64,000 nt of DNA from Streptomyces kronopolitis (GTDB taxonomy: Bacteria > Actinomycetota > Actinomycetes > Streptomycetales > Streptomycetaceae), in NCBI RefSeq assembly GCF_014646275.1, contig NZ_BMND01000006.1:210901-274900 (forward strand), given 5' to 3'. The translations under genes and the position numbers were made by a program. The notes under the pieces are model-generated. The model saw nothing but the letters and a program-made list of their open reading frames with translations, had not been told where the DNA came from and ran no database searches. Numbering within the stretch: the stretch's first letter is position 1; each line of letters begins with the position of its first letter. This document shows, piece by piece, positions 54,919 through 63,222 of this stretch.

Positions 54919-56010
54919 ATGGAGCACACCGGACAGCATCCCTCCCTCGACCTGTCGCTCGACGCCGCCCAGCTCACCGCGCGGCTGGTCGATTTCCCCT
55001 CCGAGAGCGGCAACGAGAAGGACCTGGCCGACGCCGTCGAGCACGCCCTGCGCGCGCTGCCGCACCTGACCGTCGACCGGTTCGGCAACAACGTCGTGGC
55101 CCGCACCCACCTCGGCCGCGACGAGCGGGTGGTGCTCGCCGGACACCTCGACACCGTGCCCATCGCCGACAACGTGCCCTCCCGGCTCGACGAGGACGGC
55201 TTCCTGTGGGGCTGCGGGACCAGCGACATGAAGTCCGGCGTCGCCGTCCAGCTGCGGGTGGCCGCCACGGTCCCCGCCCCCAACCGCGACCTGACCTTCG
55301 TCTTCTACGACAACGAAGAGGTCGCGGCCCACCTCAACGGCCTCGGCCATGTCTCCGAGGCGCACCCCGACTGGCTCGCCGGTGATTTCGCCGTCCTCCT
55401 GGAGCCCTCCGACGGCGAGGTGGAGGGCGGCTGCCAGGGCACCCTGCGCGTCCTGCTGCGCACCACCGGTGAGCGCGCCCACTCCGCCCGCGGCTGGATG
55501 GGCGCCAACGCGATCCACGCCGCCGCCCCGATCCTGGCGAAGCTCGCCGCGTACGAGCCGCGCCACCCGGTCATCGACGGCCTCGAATACCGCGAGGGCC
55601 TCAACGCCGTCCGCGTCGAGGGCGGCGTCGCCAACAACGTCATCCCCGACGCCTGCACGGTCACCGTGAACTTCCGCTACGCCCCGGACCGCACGCCCGA
55701 GGAGGCGGTGGCCCATGTGCGGGAGGTCTTCGCGGACTGCCCCGTGGACGAGTTCGTCATCGACGACCACTCCCCGGGCGCGCTGCCCGGGCTGTCCCAC
55801 CCGGCGGCCAAGGCGTTCATGACGGCCGTCGGCGGCAGCGCCCGGCCCAAGTTCGGCTGGACCGACGTCTCCCGTTTCAGCGCGCTGGGCGTCCCGGCCG
55901 TCAACTACGGCCCCGGCAACCCGCTGCTCGCGCACAAGAGGGACGAGCGGGTCGCCACCGAGCACATCGGGCACTGCGAGGAGCGGCTGCGCGCCTGGCT
56001 GACCGACTGA
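54919..56010 (+). CDS. dapE: Succinyl-diaminopimelate desuccinylase
   Basis: A 363-aa M20 family metallohydrolase that releases LL-DAP and succinate in the lysine/DAP route. VVLAGHLDTVPIADNVPS holds the first zinc His and Asp. GCGTSDMKSGVAV carries the bridging Asp. FYDNEEVAA carries the catalytic Glu pair, and LEPSDGEVEGGCQGTLRVLL follows. The dimerisation domain is in the middle, and the final metal His is near NPLLAHKRDERV. The ATG at 54919 is the first in-frame start with family-like sequence. It has no Shine-Dalgarno sequence, consistent with a leaderless transcript. Confidence 0.94.
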   Translation: MEHTGQHPSLDLSLDAAQLTARLVDFPSESGNEKDLADAVEHALRALPHLTVDRFGNNVVARTHLGRDERVVLAGHLDTVPIADNVPSRLDEDGFLWGCGTSDMKSGVAVQLRVAATVPAPNRDLTFVFYDNEEVAAHLNGLGHVSEAHPDWLAGDFAVLLEPSDGEVEGGCQGTLRVLLRTTGERAHSARGWMGANAIHAAAPILAKLAAYEPRHPVIDGLEYREGLNAVRVEGGVANNVIPDACTVTVNFRYAPDRTPEEAVAHVREVFADCPVDEFVIDDHSPGALPGLSHPAAKAFMTAVGGSARPKFGWTDVSRFSALGVPAVNYGPGNPLLAHKRDERVATEHIGHCEERLRAWLTD

Positions 56011-56122
56011 CCTCGGCGGGCCGGGCCGCCGACCGTTCCCCTCCGCCCCGAATTCCCCTGCTCTTCACCTCGGCGGATCTAGGCTGAAACGGCACACGTA
56101 CTGCCAGCGGAGGGAGCACGAC

Positions 56123-56872
56123 ATGGCCAGTCCCGAGGGAGCACCGGTCCCCGAGGAGCAGCGGCTGGGTCCCGTACTGCGCCGCCAGGAGCAGGTGCAG
56201 TCCGGCACCACCGACCAGCGGCTGCTGGACTCCGAGGGCCCCTCGGAGTGGGTGCACACCGACCCCTGGCGCGTGATGCGCATCCAGTCGGAGTTCGTCG
56301 AGGGCTTCGGCGCGCTGGCCGAGCTGGGCCCGGCCGTCAGCGTCTTCGGCTCGGCCCGCACCCCGCGGGACTCCAAGGAGTACGACGCCGGGGTGCGGCT
56401 CGGGCGGGCCCTGGTGGACGCCGGGTTCGCGGTGATCACCGGCGGTGGCCCGGGCGCCATGGAGGCCGCCAACAAGGGTGCCAACGAGGCCGGTGGCACC
56501 TCCGTCGGGCTGGGCATCGAGCTGCCCTTCGAGCAGGGCATGAACGACTATGTGAACCTCGGCGTCGACTTCCGGTACTTCTTCGTCCGCAAGACCTGTT
56601 TTGTGAAGTACGCCCGCGGGTTCGTGGTGCTCCCCGGCGGGCTGGGCACCCTCGACGAGCTCTTCGAGGCGCTCACCCTCGTCCAGACCCGCAAGGTCAC
56701 CCGCTTCCCGATCGTGCTGTTCGGCACGGCCTACTGGGGCGGGCTGGTCGACTGGCTGCGCGACACCCTCATCGCCCAGGGCAAGGCGTCGATGCACGAC
56801 CTGGAGCTGTTCCACCTCAGCGACGACGTGGACGAGACGGTCTCGCTGGTGACCAAGGAGGTCGGGATCTAG
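56123..56872 (+). CDS. LOG family (TIGR00730) Rossmann-fold protein
   Basis: A 249-aa protein of the LOG/YvdD family. Many members hydrolyse cytokinin-type nucleoside 5'-monophosphates (phosphoribohydrolase), although native bacterial substrates are uncertain. The signature motifs VITGGGPGAMEAANKGANEA and VVLPGGLGTLDELFEALTLV (the PGGxGTxxE box) are intact. GGAGGGAG lies 7 nt before the ATG, and TAGGCT near 56090 may be its -10. It follows dapE as in M. tuberculosis (Rv1202, Rv1205). Confidence 0.92.
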   Translation: MASPEGAPVPEEQRLGPVLRRQEQVQSGTTDQRLLDSEGPSEWVHTDPWRVMRIQSEFVEGFGALAELGPAVSVFGSARTPRDSKEYDAGVRLGRALVDAGFAVITGGGPGAMEAANKGANEAGGTSVGLGIELPFEQGMNDYVNLGVDFRYFFVRKTCFVKYARGFVVLPGGLGTLDELFEALTLVQTRKVTRFPIVLFGTAYWGGLVDWLRDTLIAQGKASMHDLELFHLSDDVDETVSLVTKEVGI

Positions 56873-56883
56873 GGGGTGTCGGA

Positions 56884-56905
56884 CGGCCCCGGCCGGTGGG
56901 GGCCG
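56884..56905. terminator. Small hairpin between convergent genes
   Basis: CGGCCCC (56884-56890) and GGGGCCG (56899-56905) with an 8-nt loop, between the LOG gene and folP stops. Confidence 0.45.
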
Positions 56906-56918
56906 CGGGCCCGCCCGG

Positions 56919-57779
56919 TCAGGCCAGGCCCCGGCGGGCGACCGCCGGGGGCCGGTGGCCGGCGATCGAGGCCACCATGTCCAGCACCTGCCGGGTCTCG
57001 GCGACCTCGTGGACGCGGTAGACCCGCGCGCCCAGCCAGGCCGAGACGGCGGTGGTCGCCAGGGTGCCGAGCACCCGCTCCTTGACCGGCCGGTCAAGGG
57101 TCTCGCCGACGAAGTCCTTGTTGGACAGCGACACCAGCACCGGCCAGCCGGTCTCCGCCATCTCGCCCAGCCGGCGGGTCGCCTCCAGGCTGTGCCGGGT
57201 GTTCTTGCCGAAGTCGTGCCCCGGGTCGATCATGACCGCGTCCGGCCGGACGCCCAACGCGACGGCGCGCTCGGCCAGTTGGCACGTCACCCGGAGGATG
57301 TCCGCCATCACGTCCTCATAGGTGACGCGGTGCGGGCGGGTACGCGGCTCGGCACCGCCCGCGTGCGTGCACACCAGGCCCGCGCCGTGCCGCGCCGCCA
57401 CCTCCGCGAGCTTCGGATCGACGCCGCCCCAGGCGTCGTTGAGCAGATCCGCGCCGGCCTCGCAGACCGCCTCGCCGACCTCGTGCCGCCAGGTGTCGAC
57501 GCTGATCACCACGTCCGGGAAGCGCCGGCGCACCTCGGCCACGAACCCGACCGTGCGGCGGGCCTCCTCCTCGGCGGTGACCTCCTCGCCGGGACCGGCC
57601 TTGACCCCGCCGATGTCGATGATCGCGGCGCCGTCGGCCACCGCCTGCTCCACGCGGGCCAGCGCGGGCTCGTCACGGAACGTGGCGCCCTGGTCGTAGA
57701 ACGAGTCCGGCGTCCGGTTGACGATGGCCATGATCACCGGCTCGTACGCACCGAACTCGCGATTCCCCAGCCGCAGCAT
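56919..57779 (-). CDS. folP2: Dihydropteroate synthase family protein (FolP2-like)
   Basis: A 286-aa TIM-barrel protein of the pterin-binding family. MAIVNRTPDSFYDQGA, AAIIDIGGVKAGPGEEV, SVDTWRHEVG, NDAWGGVDPKL and LVSLSNKDFVGETL follow DHPS motif order. NKDF...GETL replaces the usual SRKxxxG region. The genomic setting (LOG protein and dapE on one side, DivIVA-like and tagA on the other) is that of mycobacterial folP2 (Rv1207), which is reported to lack DHPS activity. Folate synthesis should not be assumed. The ATG at 57779 has GGGAG 7 nt upstream. The longer frame to 57824 has no ribosome site. Confidence 0.88.
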   Translation of the reverse strand: MLRLGNREFGAYEPVIMAIVNRTPDSFYDQGATFRDEPALARVEQAVADGAAIIDIGGVKAGPGEEVTAEEEARRTVGFVAEVRRRFPDVVISVDTWRHEVGEAVCEAGADLLNDAWGGVDPKLAEVAARHGAGLVCTHAGGAEPRTRPHRVTYEDVMADILRVTCQLAERAVALGVRPDAVMIDPGHDFGKNTRHSLEATRRLGEMAETGWPVLVSLSNKDFVGETLDRPVKERVLGTLATTAVSAWLGARVYRVHEVAETRQVLDMVASIAGHRPPAVARRGLA

Positions 57780-57871
57780 TCCCTGACTCCCTCTCCGTGG
57801 TCCGGGGGCGACCCTAACTGTCACACCCGCATGGCACGATCAGTGCAGGCACATAGTCCGGGGAGTTGGTC

Positions 57872-58312
57872 GTGTTCTGGTTCTTGCTGATCGCGATGGT
57901 CGTGGTGGTGGGCGCGGTCACGCTCGTGGTCGTCGGCGGGGGTGACGGCGGCGGGCTGCGGGACGCCGAGCCGGACCGGCTGCACGACCCGCTGCCGCAG
58001 GACCGCCCGCTGGGCCGCGCCGATGTGGAGGCCGTCCGCTTCCCGGTGACCGTGCGTGGCTACGTCATGAACGACGTCGACGACGCCCTGGACCGCCTGG
58101 GCGCCGAGCTGGCCGAGCGCGACGCCCGGATCGCCGAGCTGGAGGCGGCGCTCGCGGGGGCGCACGCCTCCGCGATGGGCGGCCCGGGGCTGATACAGGA
58201 CGGCCCGCCCGTCCTGGGACCGGAAGAGGCGCCGTCGGAGGACACCGGCGGCGGGAAGTCCGCGGACGGGCCCGGCGCCCCCGCGGCCGCGGACGGCGAG
58301 GAGCGGACATGA
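57872..58312 (+). CDS. DivIVA-domain-like membrane protein
   Basis: A 146-aa protein. Residues 1-22 form one membrane helix (FWFLLIAMVVVVGAVTLVVV). The segment VRFPVTVRGYVMNDVDDALD and the following Leu/Ala-rich helix match the DivIVA/SepF-like motif FxxxxRGYxxxxVDxxL, which is used for pole or septum targeting. The C-terminus is Gly/Ala/Asp-rich. The GTG at 57872 has GGGGAG 6 nt upstream. It overlaps tagA by 4 bp (ATGA). The same pair occurs in M. tuberculosis (Rv1209-Rv1210). Confidence 0.85.
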   Translation: MFWFLLIAMVVVVGAVTLVVVGGGDGGGLRDAEPDRLHDPLPQDRPLGRADVEAVRFPVTVRGYVMNDVDDALDRLGAELAERDARIAELEAALAGAHASAMGGPGLIQDGPPVLGPEEAPSEDTGGGKSADGPGAPAAADGEERT

Positions 58313-58914
58313 GCGGCGTGGTGCGCGAACCGGACGGCGTGCCGCGCTGCCCGTGGGGCATGGAGTCGCCGCAGATGGCCGACTACCGCGCGTATCACGA
58401 CACCGAGTGGGGCCGCCCGGTCCACGGCGACGACGCCCTCTTCGAGCGGATGACCCTGGAGGCGTTCCAGTCCGGGCTCTCCTGGCTGACGATCCTGCGC
58501 CGCCGCACCGGCTTCCGTGCCGCGTTCGCCGGCTTCCGCATCCCGGAGGTCGCGCGGTTCACGGACGCCGACGCCGAGCGGCTGCTCGCCGACCCCGGCA
58601 TCATCCGCAATCGCGCCAAGATCGCCGCGACGCTCGCCAACGCCGAGGTCGCCGCCGCGCTGGCCCCCGGTGAACTCGACGGCCTGATCTGGTCCTACGC
58701 CCCCGACCGGGCCGCCCGGCCGGTGCCGCGCACCGTCGACGAGGTGCCGCCGGTGACCCCGGAGTCGACGGCGCTCGCCAAGGACCTCAAGAAGCGCGGC
58801 TTCCGCTTCGTCGGCCCCACCACCGCGTACGCGATGATGCAGGCGTGCGGCCTGGTCAACGACCATCTGGCGGACTGCCATGTCCGCCGGGCAGTGGAGA
58901 CGGCGGCCCGCTGA
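58309..58914 (+). CDS. tagA: DNA-3-methyladenine glycosylase I
   Basis: A 201-aa HhH-family base-excision enzyme that removes 3-methyladenine from alkylated DNA. RCPWGMES with YHDTEWGRPVHGDD and the C-terminal NDHLADCHVR place the zinc-binding Cys and His residues of Tag. ERMTLEAFQSGLSWLTILRR is the conserved central helix. ATG 58309 is coupled to the preceding gene. Confidence 0.95.
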   Translation: MSGVVREPDGVPRCPWGMESPQMADYRAYHDTEWGRPVHGDDALFERMTLEAFQSGLSWLTILRRRTGFRAAFAGFRIPEVARFTDADAERLLADPGIIRNRAKIAATLANAEVAAALAPGELDGLIWSYAPDRAARPVPRTVDEVPPVTPESTALAKDLKKRGFRFVGPTTAYAMMQACGLVNDHLADCHVRRAVETAAR

Positions 58915-59002
58915 CCCGGGCCCGGCGGGCGGCACCGGGCCGGGCAGGGGGAGCCGGGGCCGGCCGGCGGGGGACCGTCCGGGAGCCGCGGCGCGGCCGG
59001 GG

Positions 59003-59803
59003 TCAGCGCCCCAGGAAGACCGGCTTCTCCTTGTTGACGAAGGCCTCGACCGCGATCCGGTGGTCCTCCGACGCCCCGGCCCGGCCCTGCAGCTCGTCCT
59101 CCTTGGCGAGGGTCTCGGTGAGCGAGTGCCCCGCCCCGTAGGCCAGCGACTCCTTCAGCGCCGCATAGGCCGCGGTCGGGCCCTGGGCCAGCCGCCGGGC
59201 GACGGCCGCGGCCTGCTCGGCCAGTTCCGCGGCCGGCACCACCCGGTTCGCGATGCCCAGGTCGTAGGCCTCCTGGGCGCTGATGTTGCGGGGGAAGAGC
59301 AGCAGGTCGGCGGCCCGGCCCTGGCCGATCAGCCGGGGCAGCGTCCAGGACATCCCGGAGTCGGCGGTCAGCGCGACGCCCGCGAAGGAGGTGTTGAACG
59401 ACGCCGAGTCGGCGACGACGCGGTAGTCGGCGGCCATCGCGAAGCCCGCACCGGCACCCGCCGCGACCCCGTTCACGCCCGCGACCACCGGCTTGGGCAT
59501 CGAGGCCAGCGCCGTCACGATGGGGTTGTAGTGCTCACGCACGGTGTTCATGGTGGCGCCGGAGCCGGTGGCCCGGTCCTCGGCCAGCAGGCCGATGTGC
59601 TCCTTGAGGTCCTGCCCGACGCAGAAGGCGCGCCCGGTGGCGGTCAGCAGAACGGCCCGGACGGCCGGATCGGTGGCGGCCTCCTTCAGGGTGTCCCGCA
59701 GCAGGACCTTCGCCTCGATGTTCAGCGCGTTCATCGCGTCGGGGCGGTTGAGCGTGATCGTCGCCAGCCCGTCGGTCACGTCATAGAGCACGGTGTCGGC
59801 CAT
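59003..59803 (-). CDS. Enoyl-CoA hydratase/isomerase family protein
   Basis: A 266-aa crotonase-fold enzyme. ITLNRPDAMNALNIEAKVLL, TATGRAFCVGQDLKEHIGLL (first oxyanion-hole segment), KPVVAGVNGVAAGAGAGFAM and AADYRVVADSASFNTSFAGV are typical. It has Asp in SGMSW (TADSG) where hydratases carry a catalytic Glu, which fits the PaaG/isomerase-like branch better than classical crotonase. GGAGGGG lies about 8 nt before the ATG. It is monocistronic on the minus strand between tagA and the DUF3117 gene. Confidence 0.9.
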   Translation of the reverse strand: MADTVLYDVTDGLATITLNRPDAMNALNIEAKVLLRDTLKEAATDPAVRAVLLTATGRAFCVGQDLKEHIGLLAEDRATGSGATMNTVREHYNPIVTALASMPKPVVAGVNGVAAGAGAGFAMAADYRVVADSASFNTSFAGVALTADSGMSWTLPRLIGQGRAADLLLFPRNISAQEAYDLGIANRVVPAAELAEQAAAVARRLAQGPTAAYAALKESLAYGAGHSLTETLAKEDELQGRAGASEDHRIAVEAFVNKEKPVFLGR

Positions 59804-60125
59804 AGTGGGAGTCCCCTCCGTCGCGGCTCGGACTGCGCGGCAGCGGCAGTCAGCGCTCAGGATGCCGGAGATCATCGGGCCCCGGCATGTGACGTACATC
59901 AAAGAATGCGGGCGCGCCGGGGGACGGCGATCGGCGAAGTATCCCAGCCCCCTCACCGAATTGAGGGGGTTTGCGGAGTGCGTTGCCGAAGGGATGCTGT
60001 CCGATGTTGGTCATCGGGTCGTTCGATGCGGGATAATGGCCTGGAAGCAATGTGTTCGATGCCGGTGACACGCGCCTATCCGGGCCGTCGGCTGAGATGA
60101 GCTGGTTTCAGGAAGGGGAACGAGC
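59804..60125. other. Divergent intergenic region with a hairpin and a promoter candidate
   Basis: A 322-bp gap. CCCCCTCA (59948-59955) and TGAGGGGG (59962-59969) form an 8-bp hairpin followed by TTT on the plus strand. TTGGTC (60007-60012), 19 nt and GATAAT (60032-60037) form the best promoter candidate for the DUF3117 gene. No reading frame is seen. Confidence 0.45.
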
Positions 60126-60293
60126 ATGGCGGCCATGAAGCCGCGGACGGGCGACGGCCCGCTCGAGGTGACCAAGGAGGGGCGGGGCATCGTCATGCGC
60201 GTTCCGCTCGAAGGCGGCGGGCGGCTCGTCGTCGAGCTGACCCCCGACGAAGCCAAGGCCCTGGGTGAGGCCCTGGACAAGGTCACCGTCTGA
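60126..60293 (+). CDS. DUF3117 conserved small protein
   Basis: A 55-aa protein, MAAMKPRTGDGPLEVTKEG at its start, with the family core RGIVMRVPLEGGGRLVVELT. This family (M. tuberculosis Rv1211) is almost universal and highly conserved in actinobacteria but has no assigned function. AGGAAGGGG lies 6-7 nt before the ATG. A probable promoter TTGGTC-N19-GATAAT is about 90 bp upstream, and a long hairpin follows. Confidence 0.92.
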   Translation: MAAMKPRTGDGPLEVTKEGRGIVMRVPLEGGGRLVVELTPDEAKALGEALDKVTV

Positions 60294-60352
60294 CAAGGGC
60301 GGCGCAACCGGCGGTTTCCCGGGGCTGACCCCGGTATCCCCAGCCGATACCC

Positions 60353-60401
60353 CGGCCCCGGCATGCGGCGCGCATGACATGCGCGCCGCATGCCGGGGCC
60401 G
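60353..60401. terminator. Very long perfect hairpin
   Basis: A 23-bp uninterrupted stem (60353-60375 with 60379-60401) and a 3-nt loop, followed by TTT on the plus strand. It ends the DUF3117 transcript and, from the other side, the O-methyltransferase transcript. Confidence 0.85.
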
Positions 60402-60460
60402 TTTCGCGTCCCGGGCACCTTCCGTGTCCCGGGCCGTTTCGCGTCCCGGGACTTTTTCGC
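60397..60460. repeat. Short tandem repeats, about 17-18 bp period
   Basis: GGCCGTTTCGCGTCCCGGG occurs at 60397-60415 and 60432-60450, with a diverged copy (TTCCGTGTCCCGGG) between them and a fading fourth unit starting ACTTTTTCGC. They follow the long hairpin immediately. Confidence 0.6.
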
Positions 60461-60480
60461 CGCCCGCGCGGGTGACGGCG

Positions 60481-61164
60481 TCAGCCGCGTTTGACCGCGC
60501 AGAGCAGTCCGTCGCCCACCGGCAGCAGCGCCGGCACCAGCGCCGCGCTCTCCCGGACGGCCCGCAGCAGCTCCCGCAGCCGCAGCACCTCGGCGGGCTG
60601 CACCGCCGAGTCGACCGTACGGCCGTCGGCGAAGACGCCCTCGAAGCAGACCAGGCCGCCGGGGCGCAGCAGACGCAACGATTCAGCGAGGTACTCCAGG
60701 CACTCCAGCAGGTCGCCGTCGCAGAAGACGAGGTCGTAGCCGCCGTCCGCGAGGCGGGGCAGGACGTCCAGGGCGCGGCCGGGGATGAAGCGGGCGCGGT
60801 TGCCGGCGAAGCCCGCGGCGCGGAACGCCTGCTTGGCGCAGGCCTGCCGCTCGGGCTCGTGGTCCACGGTGGTCAGCACCCCGTCGGGGCGCATGCCGTG
60901 CAGCAGATGGATGCCCGACACGCCCGTGCCGGTGCCGATCTCGGCGACGGCCTTGGCGTCCGCGGCGGCGGCGAGCAGGCGCAGGGCCGCGCCGGTGCCG
61001 CTGGTCACCGTACGGATGCCGGCCTCCTGCGCACGGTCACGTGCCCAGGTCAGGGCGGCCTCGGCGGCCTCGTCGATGGTCCCGGCGCCGTACGCCTCGG
61101 CGAATGCCAAGATCGTCTGCCGGTTGCCGGTAATGGCCCTCTCCTGTCCCCGTAGTTGACGCAA
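60481..61164 (-). CDS. SAM-dependent O-methyltransferase
   Basis: A 227-aa class I methyltransferase of the catechol-O-methyltransferase-like family. VAEIGTGTGVSGIHLL is the SAM-binding motif I, VDHEPERQACAKQAFRAAGF binds the ribose, and YDLVFCDGDLLECLEYL carries the metal-binding region. It corresponds by position to M. tuberculosis Rv1220c next to sigE; substrate unknown. The start is probably TTG at 61164 (protein beginning with RQLRGQERAI). No ATG or GTG gives a better family fit, and there is no clear ribosome site; TACAGT 5 nt upstream could be a -10 of a leaderless transcript. It is divergent from sigE. Confidence 0.85.
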   Translation of the reverse strand: MRQLRGQERAITGNRQTILAFAEAYGAGTIDEAAEAALTWARDRAQEAGIRTVTSGTGAALRLLAAAADAKAVAEIGTGTGVSGIHLLHGMRPDGVLTTVDHEPERQACAKQAFRAAGFAGNRARFIPGRALDVLPRLADGGYDLVFCDGDLLECLEYLAESLRLLRPGGLVCFEGVFADGRTVDSAVQPAEVLRLRELLRAVRESAALVPALLPVGDGLLCAVKRG

Positions 61165-61339
61165 CCGTGACTGTATCCGCTGGATGCGGGAACTCGCAGA
61201 TGGGACCGGGCGTTGAAGAGGGGTGGATGCAGGACGGGGGGACGCACCGGTGAAGACCGCGCGAGACACGGGGCAAGGCCAGAAGCAGGACCAAATGCAG
61301 GTCAAAACTGCTTATCCGGAGCTAACGGGCGAGGTGGAT

Positions 61340-62146
61340 ATGGTAGGGGCTCTACTGGACACCACCAGAGCCACCAGGGGAGGTGCGGCTGCGACGGGGG
61401 ACCGTCGAGTGCTGAGGCGCTTGAAAAGGTCGTTCGCCGAGCCGAAATCCGTGACCGACACCGCTGACCGTTTCCTCCCCCACTCTCGACTCCGCTCGAG
61501 TGGGGGGACCCCCAACGCCGACTCCGCAACGACCGCGACCTTCGCCGCAGACGCGGATGCCCAGGCGTGGACTCCGCCCAGCTGGGAGGAGATCGTCAGC
61601 ACCCACAGTGCACGGGTCTACCGCCTCGCCTACCGCCTCACCGGCAATCAGCACGACGCCGAGGACCTCACCCAGGAGGTGTTCGTCCGCGTCTTCCGCT
61701 CGCTGTCGACGTACACCCCCGGCACGTTCGAGGGCTGGCTGCACCGCATCACCACCAACCTCTTCCTGGACATGGTCCGGCGCCGCCAGCGCATCCGCTT
61801 CGACGCGCTCGGTGACGACGCCGCCGAGCGGCTCCCCAGCCGGGAGCCCTCCCCGCAGCAGCACTTCAACGACACCCACTTCGACGCCGATGTGCAGCAG
61901 GCGCTGGACACCCTCGCGCCCGAGTTCCGCGCCGCCGTGGTGCTGTGCGACATCGAGGGGCTGTCGTACGAGGAGATCGCCGCGACGCTCGGCGTCAAGC
62001 TCGGCACGGTCCGCAGCCGGATCCACCGCGGCCGCTCCCATCTGCGCAAGTCCCTCAAGCACCGGGCCCCGGCCACCCGCGCCGAAGAGCGTGAGCAGCG
62101 GCGCTCGCTGGCCGTGGTCCCCACGGGGGAGGTCGGGATCGCGTGA
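61340..62146 (+). CDS. sigE: ECF RNA polymerase sigma factor SigE
   Basis: A 268-aa extracytoplasmic-function sigma factor. Region 2 is [20 protein letters not shown] through [20 protein letters not shown]. Region 4 is [20 protein letters not shown] then [20 protein letters not shown]. The 90-residue N-terminal extension contains, in frame, a palindromic dispersed repeat (61474-61513), giving [15 protein letters not shown]. The start is uncertain: ATG 61340 has GAGGTGG close upstream, but the frame is open to 61223. It is followed, with GTGA overlap, by its ZAS anti-sigma factor and then an HtrA-like protease, as in mycobacterial sigE-rseA-htrA, an envelope-stress module. Confidence 0.9.
   Translation: MVGALLDTTRATRGGAAATGDRRVLRRLKRSFAEPKSVTDTADRFLPHSRLRSSGGTPNADSATTATFAADADAQAWTPPSWEEIVSTHSARVYRLAYRLTGNQHDAEDLTQEVFVRVFRSLSTYTPGTFEGWLHRITTNLFLDMVRRRQRIRFDALGDDAAERLPSREPSPQQHFNDTHFDADVQQALDTLAPEFRAAVVLCDIEGLSYEEIAATLGVKLGTVRSRIHRGRSHLRKSLKHRAPATRAEEREQRRSLAVVPTGEVGIA
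61474..61513. repeat. Dispersed Streptomyces palindrome inside the sigE coding region
   Basis: CCCCCACTC (61477-61485) pairs with GAGTGGGGG (61498-61506), 9 bp, and the unit ends GGGGGGACCCCC. From memory this CTCCCCCACTCTCG...CTCGAG.GGGGGGACCCCC unit is a widespread intergenic repeat in Streptomyces. Here it is translated in frame. Confidence 0.6.
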
Positions 62147-63099
62147 GCGGCAGCGGCGGTCCGTCCCCCGCCGAGCAGCATCTCGGCGACCGCCTCGCGG
62201 CCCTGGTCGACGGCGAGTTGAAGCATGACGCGCGCGAGCGGGTGCTCGCGCATCTGGCGACCTGCGGCAAGTGCAAGGCGGAGGCCGACGCCCAGCGTCG
62301 GCTCAAGAGCGTCTTCGCGCAGACCGCGCCCCCCGGCCCGTCCGAGGGGCTGCTGGCGCGGTTGCAGCAGCTGCCCGGCGGCGACCCGGGCGGCCCCGGC
62401 AGCCGGCTCGACGGCGGCAGCTTCGGCCGCGGCGAGTTCGCCCGCGACAGCGGCGCGTTCTCCTACGTCGCCTCCCGGAACCACTCCGGCCACGCCCTGG
62501 CCGGCATCGCCCCCCAGCCCCGCTCCCGCGGCTTCCGCGTCCACGAGGCCGAACGGCCCGGCCAGCGGCGCCGGTTCGCCTTCGCGGCGGCCGGTGCGGT
62601 CTCCCTCGCGGCGATCGCGCTCGGCGGTGCCCTCCCGCTGGAGGCGGCCGCCGACCTGCCCGGCGCACGCACCGACGGCAACGGCACGACCGTCACCCCG
62701 CTCAGCGTCAGCCCCGCGGCCGACAGCGATGTGCTGCTGCGCGGCGACCAGTTCCCCGCCGGCCGTTCCGGCACGGGCGTACGGCAGCCGTCCGGCGGCC
62801 CGAGCCTGGCCCCGGCCCCCAGCGCCATGACCCTCTACGGCCCCGGTGCGGCGTCCCCCTCGCCGTCGTACACCCCGCCCGCGGCCGCCCCGGCCGGGCG
62901 CTTCGGGCTGTCGCCGCAGACCGCCCCGAACGGTCCGGCCGTCGCGTACGGCCTCCCGCCCCTGACGGCGGCCACCGGCGGCCCTCCCGCGCGCAAGAAT
63001 CCGCCGCCGCTCCCCCCGCTGGAGCCCATGCGCCCGCTGATCGGCCCCGCCGCCCCGGCCGGCCCGTCCGCACATGGCTCAACCCCCGCCCGGCACTGA
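62143..63099 (+). CDS. Zinc-binding anti-sigma factor (ZAS), SigE partner
   Basis: A 318-aa membrane protein. The N-terminal ZAS domain has HLATCGKC (His37-x3-Cys41-x2-Cys44), within [20 protein letters not shown], the pattern that holds ECF sigma factors inactive. [20 protein letters not shown] (about residues 145-165) is the single membrane helix. The external part is Pro/Ala/Gly-rich. It is coupled to sigE by GTGA overlap, and corresponds to RseA (Rv1222) by position. Release of SigE would follow proteolysis or phosphorylation, as known for relatives; that step is not visible here. Confidence 0.88.
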   Translation: MSGSGGPSPAEQHLGDRLAALVDGELKHDARERVLAHLATCGKCKAEADAQRRLKSVFAQTAPPGPSEGLLARLQQLPGGDPGGPGSRLDGGSFGRGEFARDSGAFSYVASRNHSGHALAGIAPQPRSRGFRVHEAERPGQRRRFAFAAAGAVSLAAIALGGALPLEAAADLPGARTDGNGTTVTPLSVSPAADSDVLLRGDQFPAGRSGTGVRQPSGGPSLAPAPSAMTLYGPGAASPSPSYTPPAAAPAGRFGLSPQTAPNGPAVAYGLPPLTAATGGPPARKNPPPLPPLEPMRPLIGPAAPAGPSAHGSTPARH

Positions 63100-63222
63100 C
63101 CGTCCCCTGCGCGGCCCCGCGCGGAACTGGTTGAATCCCTCTGGGCGGCGCACCCCTGAGCGGGCGCATGCCGCGAGGTGGTGGTGGCCCGCGCAGGACC
63201 GCGGGCGAAGTCTGGGGAGAGC

